From assembly GCA_024760905.1 (NCBI GenBank), contig CM045729.1:45408580-45472579 (forward strand): 64,000 nucleotides of DNA. Direction: 5' to 3'. This document shows positions 1-11,804 of the stretch, one piece after another. The position numbers were made by a program, and so were the translations under genes. Numbering within the stretch: the first letter of the stretch is position 1; the number at the start of each line of letters is the position of its first letter. Under the pieces are notes generated by a model, which searched no databases, had not been told where the DNA came from, and was given only the letters and a program-made list of their open reading frames with translations. Origin of the DNA: Plotosus lineatus (taxonomy: Eukaryota > Chordata > Actinopteri > Siluriformes > Plotosidae).

Positions 1-1087
1 TCTAATGAGCATTTACAGACCTGAAAGAGGTCACTCAGTATTAGGAGACCTTGAATAACTCGATCTAATGCAGAGGTGTGTTCTGTGATTTTTTTTTTTT
101 TCTAAATGGTCCTGAATATATCAGTGTGATCATGACTTCAGTTGAATGTAGTGACCTACATACTAGTCTCTCAGGCCTTCTCTAAGAAGTTAGAAACAGA
201 TGTGCAGAAGGAAAAAAGAAGGGGGAAGGGAGGAGTTTAGTCACTTGCAGGCCCCGTGAGCTTGGCTCTCCTTGTCAAATCCTTGTAGAAGGCAAAAGGC
301 TGCATCTTGTTCTCATTATGTTTAAAGCGGGTGAGTGTGCACTCTGAATGTGTGTTAGGGGAAACAACCTTTGGGATTGTAACGGTCTTCCAGAAGTTGC
401 TGGAAATCTATGACTTGGACTGCTGGAGAATAAGCACAAGTATGTGAGGTTGACGTAATCTCTTGGAAATGCCAATCATCTTCCTTCACATCATCTATGA
501 GAACTGAGAGAGGCTAGATTATGCCATTACTGCACAAATTATGGTCTTACAGAACTGAGTTAGTATGCTGCCAGCCCAGGCCCTTCCTTTATTCTTCCCA
601 CGCTTCTTTCTTTGTCACAACAGTCTTTGTAATTCTTTAGAGCCATTTAAAAACCATTCTGGTGTCTTATACAAAACTACATATAGCTTACAGACGGTTG
701 TTACAGTCTGAGTGTATCTCTAGTGCGGCTGTTTCAGGGAAGAATGATGAAAAAAGCTCTCAGCAACCCTAGAACTGGCTGTTTCATCTCTTGTATCTAT
801 TACTTCAGCTGAGACATGTCTATCACTATGGCATCCATTTTTCTAGGAAGATTGTTTACTGGATGTTGTATTGTACTCAGAGTGTTGTCTGGGCTTGAGA
901 TTGAATCTTGAATTATCTTCATCAATGTGCGGTCAGACACCTCATCTTTTATATGGTCAAGATCCAGCTTCCTTTTCCAGACAATTTAGGCAACACCTGT
1001 TAGAACATAAAAACTTACATCATTAATATTTTGGCTATCTACGCACTATATAAACAACAACAATAACAGTAACAATAACAATAATAA
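1..1087. other. No gene recognised; non-coding stretch
   Basis: I see no gene or recognisable repeat here. The sequence is moderately AT-rich and ends in an A-rich run of CAA/TAA units at about 1050-1092. Short open frames have no recognisable motif. Confidence 0.5.
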
Positions 1088-1335
1088 TATTCATCCATAT
1101 ACCCTGGACAGCTCGCGAGGCCATCGCAGGGCCAGCACTCATACAACCATTCTCACTCACACCTAGAGGTAATTAGGAACAGCCAGTTAGGCTATTGTGC
1201 ATGTTTTTGGACTGTGGGATGAAACTGGAGTACCCGGAGAAAACCCACACAAGCATGGGGAGCACATACAAACTCCACACAGAAACATCATGGCTGGGAG
1301 TCAAACCCACTTCTTGCTGTGAAGCTAATACTACT
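1088..1335 (-). mobile_element. SINE-B fragment, tRNA-headed SINE
   Basis: Read on the minus strand this has the SINE-B order: a head with a box-B-like GGGTTTGACTCCCAGCC, then 'GTGTGGAGTTTGTATGTGCTC', the middle 'CAGTCCAAAAACATGCACA', and the start of the tail 'GGCCTCGCGAGCTGTCCAGG'. The last part of the tail (the ATGAATG end) is missing. Matching copies are at 9309-9640, 21462-21775 and 46108-46427. No target-site duplication was found. Confidence 0.7.
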
Positions 1336-2047
1336 ACTAATAATAATAATATAAAAATGTACAAAATGGAGTTTTCCAACCCAAACCTCAACCATGCTAG
1401 TGTTGATGTACATAGTGAAAGATGTGGAAATGGCTCACTTGGCAGATTCTGAAGTAAACTACATTTTATGGTATGGGATGGGAAAACATGGTATTGGCTA
1501 CTCGGAAGAAAATGCTGACATGAAACCAGAGGAACACCTGCAGTTCTGTTATGGTTTGGGGGGGGGGGGGGGGGTAATTTACTTAAAAAAGTGAGAGAAG
1601 ACTACACCCAGATTTGGATAACAGAATATCCATCCACCCAGAGTGGTAGATATATATATAAAATGTAGATCAGATGTCTCTTGGGCTGGCAACATATCAA
1701 TTTGTTTTGAGCCCAGACATGCTGATGTATGTTCTGTATGTGAATTTGTAATATATGCTGTCCAAATGCATGTTGTATCCATGAAAAATTTTCCCAAAGG
1801 AACATTAACCTATATCTTATCATCATGTGGTCTGACATATATAAGGTAAGAAGAAAGAGGGAAGGATCGTCGTATGACAGTGATATTTATAACAAATACT
1901 ATGTGATATGTCTTGTCATGACTTCCTTAGAAGATCTCAGCATGCATGCACACAAGATGGTATCCAGATGATTTTCTCCAACCCAAGTGGTGAAGCTGGT
2001 TGAAATAGAATAATTGCAATAGAAGCATGCAGAAACATTCTAAAAAT

Positions 2048-2049
<2 letters not shown>
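1336..2049. other. No gene recognised; contains a G run
   Basis: Apart from an uninterrupted G run at about 1558-1575 I see nothing recognisable. Open frames of 60-85 codons have no motif and lie partly in the SINE-B fragment. Confidence 0.4.

Positions 2050-2138
<89 letters not shown>
2050..2138. repeat. (TA)n microsatellite, about 89 bp
   Basis: Pure alternating AT dinucleotides. Open frames here that read as Tyr-Ile repeats are by-products of the repeat. Confidence 0.98.
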
Positions 2139-2141
<3 letters not shown>

Positions 2142-2451
2142 AAAATGGCATTCAATGGCACTTTCAAAAATGGCAGTATTATACTAGTGATAATAGTAAT
2201 GACACAAGCAGCCAGATTGCTCCATATTGTAAAAGAACAGAGATGTTACAATCATATTCGATTTGTAAACAGTTAAAAACCTACAGTGTTGCAAAAAAAT
2301 CACCCATCTGATCCAAATTGATCTTTTTTTGCGAATTTTGGAATTTGTGTCAAGATATTTCACGACTCCACATGCAAGCAAATATTTTGCAGCTTAGATA
2401 TGTACATGGAACAGAGATCTGTCAGTACTTTGGAATTGGTTTGTGAATGTG
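2139..2451. other. No gene recognised
   Basis: Unannotated AT-rich sequence between the (TA)n tract and RTE copy 1. It ends in TAGTGAAAA, the probable left target-site copy of that LINE. Confidence 0.4.
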
Positions 2452-2460
2452 TAGTGAAAA

Positions 2461-5400
2461 CCCTTCTTCTTTTCCTTTCAGCTTTTCCCTTCAGGGGTTG
2501 CCACAGCGAATCATCTGCCTCCATCTCACCCTATCCTTTGCATCTTCTTCTCTTACACCAACTGCCTTCATGTCCTCCTTCACCACGTCCATGAATCGTC
2601 TCTTTGGTCTTCCTCTAGGCCTTCTGCCTGGTAATTCCAACCTCAGCATCCTACTACCAATATATTCACTATCCCTCCTCTGTACATGTCCAAACCATCT
2701 CAATCTAGCCTCTCTGACTTTGTCTCCAAAACGTCTTACATGTGCTGTCCCTCTGATGTGCTCATTCCTGATCCTATCCATCCTCGTTACTCCCAAAGAG
2801 AACCTCAACATTTTCATCTCTGCTACCTCCAGCTCTGCCTCCTGTCTTTTCCCCAGGGCCACTTTTTCTAAACCGTCTTGTACATTTTTCCTTTCATTCT
2901 TGCTGATACCCTCCGATCACACATCACACCGGACACTTTTCTCCAACCATTCCAACCAGCCTGCCCCCGCTTCTTCACCTCTTTTCCACACTCTCCACTG
3001 CTGTGGACTGTTGTGCCTAAGTACTTAAAATCCTCCACCTTCCTTATCTCTGCTCCCTGTAACCTCACCGTTCCTCTTGGGTCCTTGTCCTTCATACACA
3101 TCTATTCTGTCTTACTGAGACTAACTTTCATTCCAGGGCATACCTCCACCTCTCTAGATTTTCCTCCACTTGGTCTCTGCTCTCACTACAGATCACAATG
3201 TCATCTGGAAACATCATAGTCCATGGAGAATCTTGTCTAACCTCGTCTATCAGCGTGTCCATCACCATAGCAAACAAGAAGGGGCTCAGAGATGACCCTT
3301 GATGCAGTCCTACTGCCACCTTGAACTCTTCTGTCACATCGACAGCACACCTCACCACTGTCTTACATCTCTTATACATGTCTTGCACCACTCTAACATA
3401 CTTCTCTGCCACTCCAGACTTTCTCATGCAGTACCACAGTTCCTCTCTCGGCACCCTGTCATATGCTTTCTCCAGATCCACAAAGGCACAATGCAGCTCC
3501 CTCTGGCCTTCTCTGTACTTCTCTATTAACATCCTCAAAGCAAACACTGCATCTGTGGTGCTCTTTCTTGGCATGAAACCAAACTGTTGTTCACAAATGC
3601 TGACCTCTGCCCTTAGTCTAGCTTCCACTATTCTTTCCCATAACTTTATCGTATTGCGCATCAACTTGATCCCTCTGTAGTTGCCACAACTCTGCATGTC
3701 TCCCATGTTCTTAAAAATGTGCACAATCACACTTCTCCATTCCTCCGGCATCCTCTCACTCTCTAAGACCTTGTTGAATGTTTTTGTCAGGAAATCTACT
3801 GCTACCTCTCCTAGACACTTCCATACCTCCACCGGTATGTCATCAGGACCAACTGCCTTTCCACTCTTCATCCTCTTCAATGCCCTCCTCACCTCACCCT
3901 AACTAAACTTTGCTACATCCTGGTCCTCAACTGTAAATCTTCTACTCTTTTTTCTCTCTCATTTTCCTCATTCATCAGCTCTTCAAAGTACCCTTTCCAT
4001 CTTCCCAGCACACTTCTGTCATCAGTCAATACATTTCCCTTTTCGTCCTTAATCCCTCTAACTTGCTGCACGTTCTTCCCATCTCTAGTTCTCTGCTGTG
4101 CCAACTTGTATCAATAATTTTCTCCCTTTTTACTTCCAACCGAGCATGCAAGTCATCATACACCTTCTGTTTGGCCTTTGACACCGCTACCTTCGCCATA
4201 CGCTGTGTCTCCCTGTACTCCTGTTTACTCTCTTCGGTCCTCTCAATGTCTCACTTCTTCATAGCTAACCTCTTCCTTTGTACACACTCCTTCACTTCCT
4301 CATTCCACCACCAAGTCTCCTTATCTACTTTCCTTACAGAGGACACACCAGGTATTCTCCTACCTGTCTCCCTGATCACATTAGCTGTAGTTGTCCAGTC
4401 ATCTGGAATCACTTCCTGACCACCCAAAGCCTGTTTCAACTCCTCCTTGAAGACAACACAACACTGTTCCTTTTTTAGCTTCCACCACTTTGTCTTCTGC
4501 TCTGCCTTTTCCTTCTTCACTTTCCTCACCATCAGCGTCATCCTGCACACCACCATCCTATGCTGTTTGGCAACACTCTCACCCATTACTACTTTGCAGT
4601 CACTGACTTCCTTCAAATTACATCGCCTGCACAAGCTGTAGTCTCCCTGTGTGGTCCTACCTCCGCTTTTATAAGTCACCCTATGCTCCTGTTTCTTCTG
4701 GATACTAAACCTGCCCATCACTTCCTCGCCCCCTCTGTTTCCTGCTCCATGTTAATTGAAGTCTGCCCCAATGACCACTCTTTCACCTCTGGGGTTACTC
4801 TGCATCACTTAATCTAACTCTCTCCAGAGTCTCTCCTTCTCTTCTAGCTCACATCCTGCCTGTGGGGCATAAGCACTAACAACATTGAATATCACGCCTT
4901 CAATTTCTAACTTGAGACTCATCACGCTGTCTGACACTCTTTTCACTTCTAGAACATTCCTGACAAACTCCTCCTTCAAGATGACTCCTACTCCATTTCT
5001 CTTCCCATCCACCCCATGAAAAAACAGCTTAAACCCTGCTCCTAAGCTTCTAGTCTTGCTGCCTGTCCACCTGGTCTCCTGAACACACAGTATGTCCACC
5101 TTCCTCCTCTGCATCATATCAGCCAGCTCTCTACCTTTTCCTGTCATAGTTCCAACATTTAAAGTCCCTACTTTCAGTCCTAGACTCATGCCTTTCCTCT
5201 TCTCTCTCTTCACCTACGGATACACCTCCCGCCTCTCCTTCTTCGACGTCTTCGACCAACAGTATAGTAGTCCAATTTCCACCAGCACCCTGTTGGTTAA
5301 CAGCGCTGATGGCGGTGGTTGTTAACCCGGGCCTCGACCGATCCGGTATGAAATTCTTTGTTTTGACTCGCACATTTTATTTGGCATTTGTTTTTTACGC

Positions 5401-5500
5401 CGGATGCCCTTCTAGATGCAACCCTCTGCATTTATATGGCCTTGGGACCAGCGTGAGGGAGAGACACTGGCTTGTGCCCTTCCCCTCGTGGCTGCATTTT
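2461..5500 (-). mobile_element. RTE-clade LINE, copy 1, near full length
   Basis: The minus strand runs from the conserved 5' end ATGCAGCC (about 5497) to the 3' end GATTCGCTGTGGCAACCCC followed by an (AAG)n-rich tail at 2461-2470. At about 3.04 kb it is close to the usual 3.2 kb of full-length RTE elements. The 5' region carries GGTCGAGGCCCGGGTTAACA, seen in all copies that reach this end. A weak duplication flanks it: TAGTGAAAA at 2452-2460 and TAGTGACAA at 5501-5509. The coding region is broken. It is the most complete copy without a foreign insertion. Confidence 0.9.
2491..5373 (-). pseudogene. RTE endonuclease-reverse transcriptase, broken
   Basis: This is the remnant of the single RTE protein, which nicks target DNA with an APE-type endonuclease and primes reverse transcription there. 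Order on the minus strand: basic N-terminal stretch and endonuclease (4809-5213, with LGLKVGTLNVGTM, CVQETRW holding the catalytic Glu, and SAYAPQAG), endonuclease end and linker (4251-4721, with YKSGGR and ETWWWNEEVKECVQ), linker (3913-4104), reverse transcriptase (3128-3892: [25 protein letters not shown] motif A, GLHQGS, motif C FPDDIVI), and C-terminal part (2491-3101, GRRPRGRPKRRFMDVV). At least five reading-frame breaks separate these parts. Motif C has Pro where other copies have Ala (FADD). The endonuclease resembles the family often annotated as craniofacial development protein 2-like. Confidence 0.88.
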
Positions 5501-6100
5501 TAGTGACAAATCCTCCTGTCATAAATTCATTTGTGTTTTGTTTCATTTTTATTCTTAACCATTCGCATGTTATGAGACAAACAAAATGGTTATTAAACAA
5601 CAAATAAAGATCATTTTGTGTCATTTCCTCCACCAAGGGGGGAGATTATGTAATTGATTATGTCTCCATGTCTCTGGGTGTGTCTGTAACCATGTTAACT
5701 TGAAAACCAATGGATGAATTTCCATTAAATTTTCACCAAATGTGAATCTTGGGCAAATGAAGAACTGATTAAAGTTTTTGCCTGATCCAGATCTGGATTG
5801 CTGACCAAATAAAATACTGCTTGCTGACCATTTTCAGCATTATTAGAATTTCAAGCTCAGTGGCGCCATTTATTTTACTTGGAAGAGATCAGGTCAGTGT
5901 GCATGCAAGGCTGGCATGGTGCTTGGTTTGACTGGACATTGGTGGTGTTTAATCTTCACAGTATTTAATACTACAGATTTCAACAGGTTTTTAATCGAGT
6001 GCATCAAAAGCAAGTATCAGACATTGCTGTAATGGTATTTGCAATAACAATGTACAGACTGTGATAACGGGAGGAAGTGGACTGGTTAGCTTTCCAGAAT
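5501..6100. other. No gene; diverged dispersed repeat likely at 5622-5830
   Basis: Positions 5622-5830 start with TTTCCTCCACCAAGG, then GATTATG, and continue with ATTTTCACCAAATGTG and AAGAACTGATTAAA. I recall this wording from a dispersed repeat common in fish and invertebrate genomes (CCGCCAAGGAGGTTATG type). That identification is from memory and weak. Nothing is recognised in the rest. Confidence 0.3.
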
Positions 6101-6489
6101 GACTGGTGGAGCGAACACAAACATGTTTATTAATCTTTTGCAGGTTGTGGGTACTCATATGCATGCTGTGTCTGACTTGAAGACAAAGTTGAACTTCTGG
6201 TTATCTAATTAGATCCTGGCATTAAACCTATTGGAAAGTTCCTGTCTATGTAAATGGATTGACTATCGTCAGTAAGTATATTCAGTAAAGTATAGTAATA
6301 ATACTTTAGTACAATTTTTGTGAGCTTTCAGTTATGATTGTCTACATTTACATCGACAGGAACTTTACAAGCAGGTTTAACACCAGGATCTATGCTGAAC
6401 TTTGTCTTCAGGTTAGATGGAGCATGCAACTGTCTGACTATCTATAACATGTGAAAGGTCAGTAAACATGTGTGTTCACTCCACTAGTC
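6101..6489. repeat. Large imperfect fold-back (inverted repeat), unclassified
   Basis: The left arm 6101-6256 pairs with the reverse complement of the right arm 6345-6489. Matched blocks in order: GACTGGTGGAGCGAACACA with GACTAGTGGAGTGAACACA, a shared CATGTTTA, GAAGACAAAGTT in both, GATCCTGGCATTAAACCT with GATCCTGGTGTTAAACCT, and AAAGTTCCTGTCTATGTAAATG with the same block carrying one change. The loop is about 88 bp. There is no coding sequence, so it is probably a non-autonomous fold-back DNA element. Part of the loop (TTTAGTACAA...GAGCTTTCA) recurs in diverged form at about 6545-6605. Confidence 0.8.
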
Positions 6490-7567
6490 CCACTCAGGAT
6501 TTCTGTGACTTCTCATGGAAAGTTTTTGGTAAAGTAGATGTAAATGTAATGATTATCATAATATTACTTTAATTTAGTACAACTTACATAAGCTCTCATG
6601 TCTAGTAAAAATATGAACAATATATAGCTCACACAAAAGGTATTAATTTACTTGGACCGACTGCACATTTATGGACTAGTGACAGACAACCACACTCACA
6701 ATTTCCTACAGAACAAAAATCGGCACATAACAGTATTTTCCATTTTTTTTAGCTCATGTGAAAGGTAAAAAGCCAGAGAAATGTGAGAGATGGATGATGA
6801 CATGCTGTAGCTAAGGCTTCAATATCTATGAAGTGAGAAAGTGTACTTTGCATTGAACACATTTCAGGAAGAAACAGGCTTTCAGCTAACTCTTGGCAAA
6901 AGAGGAGTACACGGTTTGCCAGTCCAACTCAGGACATACACAGAAAACCATTACACCCTTTGGCCATTTGGAACAGCCAATTACAAGAATTGAGTAAAAT
7001 TTTTTGTTTAATCTTTTTTATTTCTAATCATTTTGCTAAAGTAATTTTACAATTACACAGTCTTTGGACTGTGAGAGGAAACTGGATTATCTGGAGAAAA
7101 CCCGTACAAGCACAAGGAGAACATACAAATTCCTCAAAATAAACACCAACAATGGAGGATTTCTTTTGGAATTGAAATGCCCCATATTCTGTGTGTTTGA
7201 ACAAATTTTTTTCCATCAGTCTAAAGGAAAGGAGGTTGGACTCAGACAGACCTATTAGACATGTACTTAGAATCTACCACAGGAGGTTGTAACAATAGCG
7301 GGCCCTCCTGCTTTATATGACTATTACAATTTATTCCTAATTCAAAACACCTATCATAAATTTTGAGGGTTTTTCAAACCATGAGCAAATCATTCAATGC
7401 TATTTTTAAAGAGATTTTTCATTTCAACTACATAATCATGTTGAATAAAAGCAGTTGTTTTTATTTCTTTTTTTTCTCTCATACACGAGTCTATGTAATG
7501 AAAAGTGCACAGTGTTTTCATGCCATTATGAGTGTATAATGGTCCTATGGCCTTAGTACTGAATAAA

Positions 7568-7568
<1 letters not shown>
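6490..7568. other. No gene; loop-like partial repeat and SINE-B trace
   Basis: About 6545-6605 resembles the loop of the preceding fold-back. About 7045-7140 is a SINE-B middle fragment on the minus strand (TTTGGACTGTGAGAGGAAAC, GGAGAAAACCCGTACAAGC). The rest is unannotated. Confidence 0.5.

Positions 7569-7612
<44 letters not shown>
7569..7612. repeat. (TGTC)n tetranucleotide microsatellite
   Basis: Eleven perfect TGTC/GTCT units. The upstream text GAATAAATGTCTG suggests a repeat end here, but I could not assign it. Confidence 0.97.
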
Positions 7613-7613
<1 letters not shown>

Positions 7614-9308
7614 AAAGCAGTGCGGACACAAGGATGGATTTATCATTATAGGGACACTTGGCAAGAAGCATTTAAACTGTGTGGAAAAGTTGAATGCTGT
7701 TTCTGTTCTCTGTCCCAAATCCCATTGAGACAAACCTAGAGTCAGAAATTTCCATGCTTTCATCCCCCCTGTCACTAATGTGTCTCTTTTTATCAGTGCA
7801 TAATTTCATAAAAATGTATTAGTCTTGAGTTTAAGTGCAGCATTATACATTTAATACCAGGTCTTAAAATGCAAAAGGCCTAAACATGGAGGTGTTGATG
7901 AATCTGAGTGCGACACATTAATTTAGCTGTAGCCAATCCTAGATAAATTTTGGCAAATGGTGGGGTTCACCCTGAACAGATTACCTATCTAATGCATGGG
8001 TAATATAGATTCAATCAACCATTTACACAGACTTTCACACCTATTGGCATCCTTAAACTGTGGGAGGACACCAGAATAAAAACGAAATGCAAGTGCTGGG
8101 AAAATATACAAATTACCGTATTCAATGTGATAATCGCCCAGGGCACTTTAAAAATTGGAGTGGGTGAGCGCTTATTAAAATGTTACCAGTGGAGTGGAAT
8201 GGTAGGTGCTTATTACCATCGAGGTGGAAAACATGAATAATAACAGAACAATAAAAGAGTTTTACTGGTATTTGTATTATTCATTTTGTGGTATCAAAAA
8301 CTACTTACAAGAAAGCTGAAAATAAACAGAAAAATGTGTTGTTCCTGATGAACATTATAGACATTCCCAGTGGCAGGGGGTCTTGAAAGCCCGTGTAAAC
8401 TCACTTTTACTGGCAGTGAACGCCTCATTTTATGGTTCCAGAGAATGATCGAATAAAATTGGTAAGTTTGACATACGATTTTGCTTCCAGTACACATGGG
8501 CGGTTATTAGACGTAAGGAAAAAAAAAAAAAAAAAAAAAAAAAAGCATTGGGTGGGGGTGTATTGGAGCAGGGCGCTTGTTACGTCGAATACAATATGCA
8601 CGCGAAGGGCCTCAAATGAGATTCGAACCTAGAACCTTCTTGCTATGAGAGTATGTTTACATTCTTTCCATCTTCAGTAACCTTTTTTATCCTTTACAGT
8701 GTTAGACTCCTTCAGAACCAACAGTTTAACACCCAGTATATGACACTCATCTCAAGAACTCCAGCATTTTGTTTGGCCAAGGCTTTTCATTTGGTATTTA
8801 AAAAACTAGTTCAATTGAACGGTAAGGCTGTGCATTCTTTACAACACAGCGTTATGTACTTGTCAATACATGAAGGATTAAAGATCAAGTATAAAAGCTG
8901 TCATTTATATCGAAGTTCACATTATCCAAAGAGGTCTGCGTTGCCCACCTTTATGAGCAAAAGTATTGACTTTCATGAGAGTAAAAATGGGTAAAAGATT
9001 GTCGCAGTGTTGTGCTTGGCCTTAAGGGATAACAAGAGAGAGTAATATATGACCCCGGTGTTCCCTTTGCAGGGGCCTGTTTTATTTTCAAGTTGAGAGA
9101 AATGTGGATCTCGGGCTCTGAGCCAGTACTGATTTCAGTTTGGCACTTCATGTTGTAAATGTGATTGGATTCAGAATTGTTTGGATATGAAAATGTACTT
9201 TCTTGATTTGCATGAGAACCTAGCCAAGTTGAAACAAATCACGTTTTGGCCCTTAACAGAACACAATAATCTAACATCCAGTTATATACATTAATTTAGC
9301 TTTAAATA
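7613..9308. other. No gene; weak SINE-B trace and poly-A
   Basis: A very diverged SINE-B middle may lie at about 8030-8115 (AAACTGTGGGAGGACACCAG). Positions 8519-8544 are a 26-bp poly-A. GCGCTTATT/GCGCTTGTT-like words recur at 8167, 8207 and 8572, which hints at one old dispersed repeat over about 8130-8590. The 113-codon frame at 8653-8994 has no recognisable domain. Confidence 0.35.
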
Positions 9309-9640
9309 GAGGGCAGCATGGCGGCATAGTTGTTAGCGTGTCTGCTTCACAGCAAGAAGGCCCTGGGTTTGAGTCCCAGGCTAGGCCTTTCTGTATGGAG
9401 TATGCAGGTTATCTCTGAGCTTGCATAAATTTCCTTCAGGTAATCTGGTTTCCTCCTATAATCTAAAGGCATGTATATTTGGCTAATTGGTTGTCCCAAA
9501 TGGCCAAGTGCGAATGGTTGACACTGCAGTGATCTGGCGAGTTGTTCATGGTGTACCCTGCCTACACCTAATCTTGACTGATATAGGCTTCATCCTCGTA
9601 AAGTTAAGCCAGATGGTAAATGAGTGAGTATTACTGTATA
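9309..9640 (+). mobile_element. SINE-B, nearly complete
   Basis: tRNA-like head: GGCAGCATGGCGGCATAGTTGT, box-A-like TAGTTGTTAGCGTG, 'CTTCACAGCAAGAAGGCCC' and box-B-like GGGTTTGAGTCCCAGG. Then follow 'CTAAAGGCATGTATATTTGG', 'GGCTAATTGGTTGTCCC' and the tail 'GATCTGGCGAGTTGTTCATG', ending AAGCCAGATGGTAAATGAGTGAG. The order matches the other SINE-B copies. No duplication is visible. Confidence 0.75.
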
Positions 9641-9764
9641 TGGCTGAACACTATGTTTCCGTGATAAATGCTTGCAGCCTGAAATGTACTTCTAAAAGGA
9701 ACTTTACAATACAGGAAAAAGACGATAATAATAGGGTTTTAATAATTTTAAGAATCTTGGGCTG

Positions 9765-10005
9765 ATCACAGCTAGTGAGCAAAAGGTCAAGTGAAAGGTC
9801 AAGCTGGTTCAATTCCTGAACCACCAGGAAAAATTTGTGGCAGTGGGGGAGTGAGCTCCGCCTTCCTTTCTTCTACAGTCATGGCTGAAGTGCTGTTGAG
9901 CAGTGGGTATATGCGCTTGCTCATTGTTTACGTGTCTGTGTGCTCACTTTGGATGGGTTACATGCAGAGGCAATAATTTCCCTTGTGGGATTAATACAGT
10001 ATATA
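9765..10005 (+). mobile_element. SINE-C, tRNA-headed with L2-like tail
   Basis: The head includes GCTGGTTCAATTCCTGAACC, a box-B-like tRNA arm. The body has 'GAGTGAGCTCCGCCTTCC' and 'ATGGCTGAAGTGCTGTTGAG'. The 3' end AATTTCCCTTGTGGGATTAA resembles the L2 3' end near 61670-61695. Related copies are at 20041-20235, 34003-34137 and 58962-59235. Confidence 0.7.
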
Positions 10006-10727
10006 CATTTTTTTTTTAAAAGACAGTAGTGTTTTAATAAGTTAAAGAATTTTGGGCTGAGCACAACCAGGAAGAACACTATTTACTGGTTAAGGGGAAG
10101 CAGCTTCTGTTGTAATGAAAACCTAAATCTACAGTATATTGTCCATTTTCAAATCAGATCAAAGACCCCTTTTGTAAGGCTTCAGACATACATACATGTG
10201 TATTTTCACTGTAACCCTAATTAGCTGCATAACTTACAGTAAAACATCACTTGTTGATATATCTCTACTGAGCCAAGAATGTTCAGTTAAATGCACAAGT
10301 CACTGTCTCCTGTTTCTTCAGCAGATAAACTGGAGTTTATCTCAAGAGCAGACTACAGAAGAATCATTTGTAACATAGTAATTGAGCAATGCATTAGAAA
10401 CTTGATAGGTAGCATGCAATTATTTATTTATGATAACATTTATATGTCATTGAAGGCATGCTGTATAATATCTAAAAACTGCCGCTTAGTTTTTGATTAT
10501 TTGGATTTGGTGTGTTTCCCTTGAAGTTGTAGATCTTATACTAAGGATCATTTGTATCTAAGAGCAAGATCTATCTATGGAAAGAGTTAAGATTCGTATT
10601 TTAATGCAGATGAAAGGTAAAAGTGGTCTATTCATTTTATATCATGTCTATATAGATAATATTTCTGATTACCAGATCTCAAAGAACAAAAATCTGTGAA
10701 CAGTTCTACTTGATTCCAGCTCCTGGA
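10006..10727. other. No gene recognised
   Basis: Unannotated AT-rich DNA. I see no motif or repeat that I can name. Confidence 0.4.
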
Positions 10728-11500
10728 TTACAGTGGCTCGCAAAGTATTCACCCCCTTGGCATCTTACCTATTTTGTTGGCTTACAACTTGTAATCTAAA
10801 TGGATCTCTTTTCAATTTTATGCCATAAACCTACACAAACTAGTCCTCTTCTTCTTCTTCTTCTTCTTTTACTTTTGGCTGCTCCCTTCAGGGGTCGCCA
10901 CAGCAAATCATCCGCCTCCACCTCACCCTGTCCGCCGCATCTTCTTTTCTGACTTCAACGACCTTCATGTCTTCCTTCACCACATCCATAAATCTCTTCT
11001 TTGGTCTTCCTCGAGGCCTTCTGCCTGGTAGTTCCAACCTCAGCATCCTACTGCCAATATACTCACTATCCCTCCTCTGTACATGTCCAAACCATCTCAA
11101 TCTAGCCTCTCTGACTTTGTCTCCAAAACATCTTACGTGGGCTGATGTACTCATACTCTGATGTACTCATTTCTGATCCTATCCATCCTCGTTACTCCCA
11201 GAGAGAACCTCAACATTTTCATCTCCGCTACCTCCAGCTCTGCCTCCTGCCTTTTCCTCAGCGCCACTGTTTCTAAGCCATACAACATCGCTGGCCTCAC
11301 CACCGTCTTGTACACTTTTCCCTTCATTCTTGCTGACACTCTCCTATCGCACATCACACCGGACACTAAACCTACACAAACTAGTCCAAATCAGGGAAAT
11401 GGAAATTTTTTAATTTTATGAAAAGAATAGAAAAAAGTGGTATATGTATGTATTCGCTGCATTTGCTATCAAATTCCATAAGTAAGATCTATTGTTACCA
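10728..11500. mobile_element. Tc1-like transposon end fragment, split by RTE copy 2
   Basis: It starts CAGTGGCTCGCAAAGTATTC, then ACCCCCTTGGCATC and TTGGCTTACAACTTG. This is the terminal wording I recall from a Tc1-like family in fish (...GTATTCACCCCCTTGGC...). The sequence resumes after RTE copy 2 (11367 on) without a detectable opposite end or transposase. The right limit is a guess. Confidence 0.55.
10847..11366 (-). mobile_element. RTE-clade LINE, copy 2, 5'-truncated
   Basis: It holds only the C-terminal coding part and the 3' end, with a (GAA)n tail at the left edge (CTTCTTCTTCTT). Fragments read GKVYKTVVRPAMLYGLETVA and LELPGRRPRGRPKKRFMDVV. A perfect 21-bp duplication starting TAAACCTACACAAAC flanks it at 10826-10846 and 11367-11387. 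That is strong evidence of target-primed insertion. A short direct repeat of GATGTACTCAT at about 11143-11170 breaks the frame. Confidence 0.95.
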
Positions 11501-11577
11501 ATTGTCTTCAAAAGTCACATAGTTAGGTAAATAAGGTGTTTGTGCACAATCAAAGAGTTACTTCAAATGGTGTGCTG

Positions 11578-11579
<2 letters not shown>

Positions 11580-11614
<35 letters not shown>

Positions 11615-11616
11615 TT

Positions 11617-11691
<75 letters not shown>
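11580..11691. repeat. (GT)n then (TA)n compound microsatellite
   Basis: (GT)n at 11580-11612 is followed by a short spacer and (TA)n at about 11620-11691. Confidence 0.97.
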
Positions 11692-11694
<3 letters not shown>

Positions 11695-11804
11695 CCTGAG
11701 TTGTAGGATGACCATTGGCGACCCGCCATGAAGGATAACGCCCATGGAGGTTTTCTTGTTTTCTTGGCAGGATTAATGCAGTGGTTTGCCATTGCGAACC
11801 TACA

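Noticed and set aside
1558..1575. G run as a G-quadruplex regulatory element
   Set aside because: A single homopolymer without nearby gene context. Nothing supports a function.
2447..3028. Long plus-strand open frames opposite the RTE copies (also 13405-13842, 13839-14396, 55323-55907, 56751-57395, 37793-38245)
   Set aside because: They are antisense readings of the LINE, rich in Ser, Pro and Leu, and recur in every copy. The minus strand carries the recognisable endonuclease and RT motifs.
8653..8994. 113-codon plus-strand frame as a gene
   Set aside because: No domain, no splice context, and ordinary AT-rich composition. A frame of this length is expected by chance in 64 kb.
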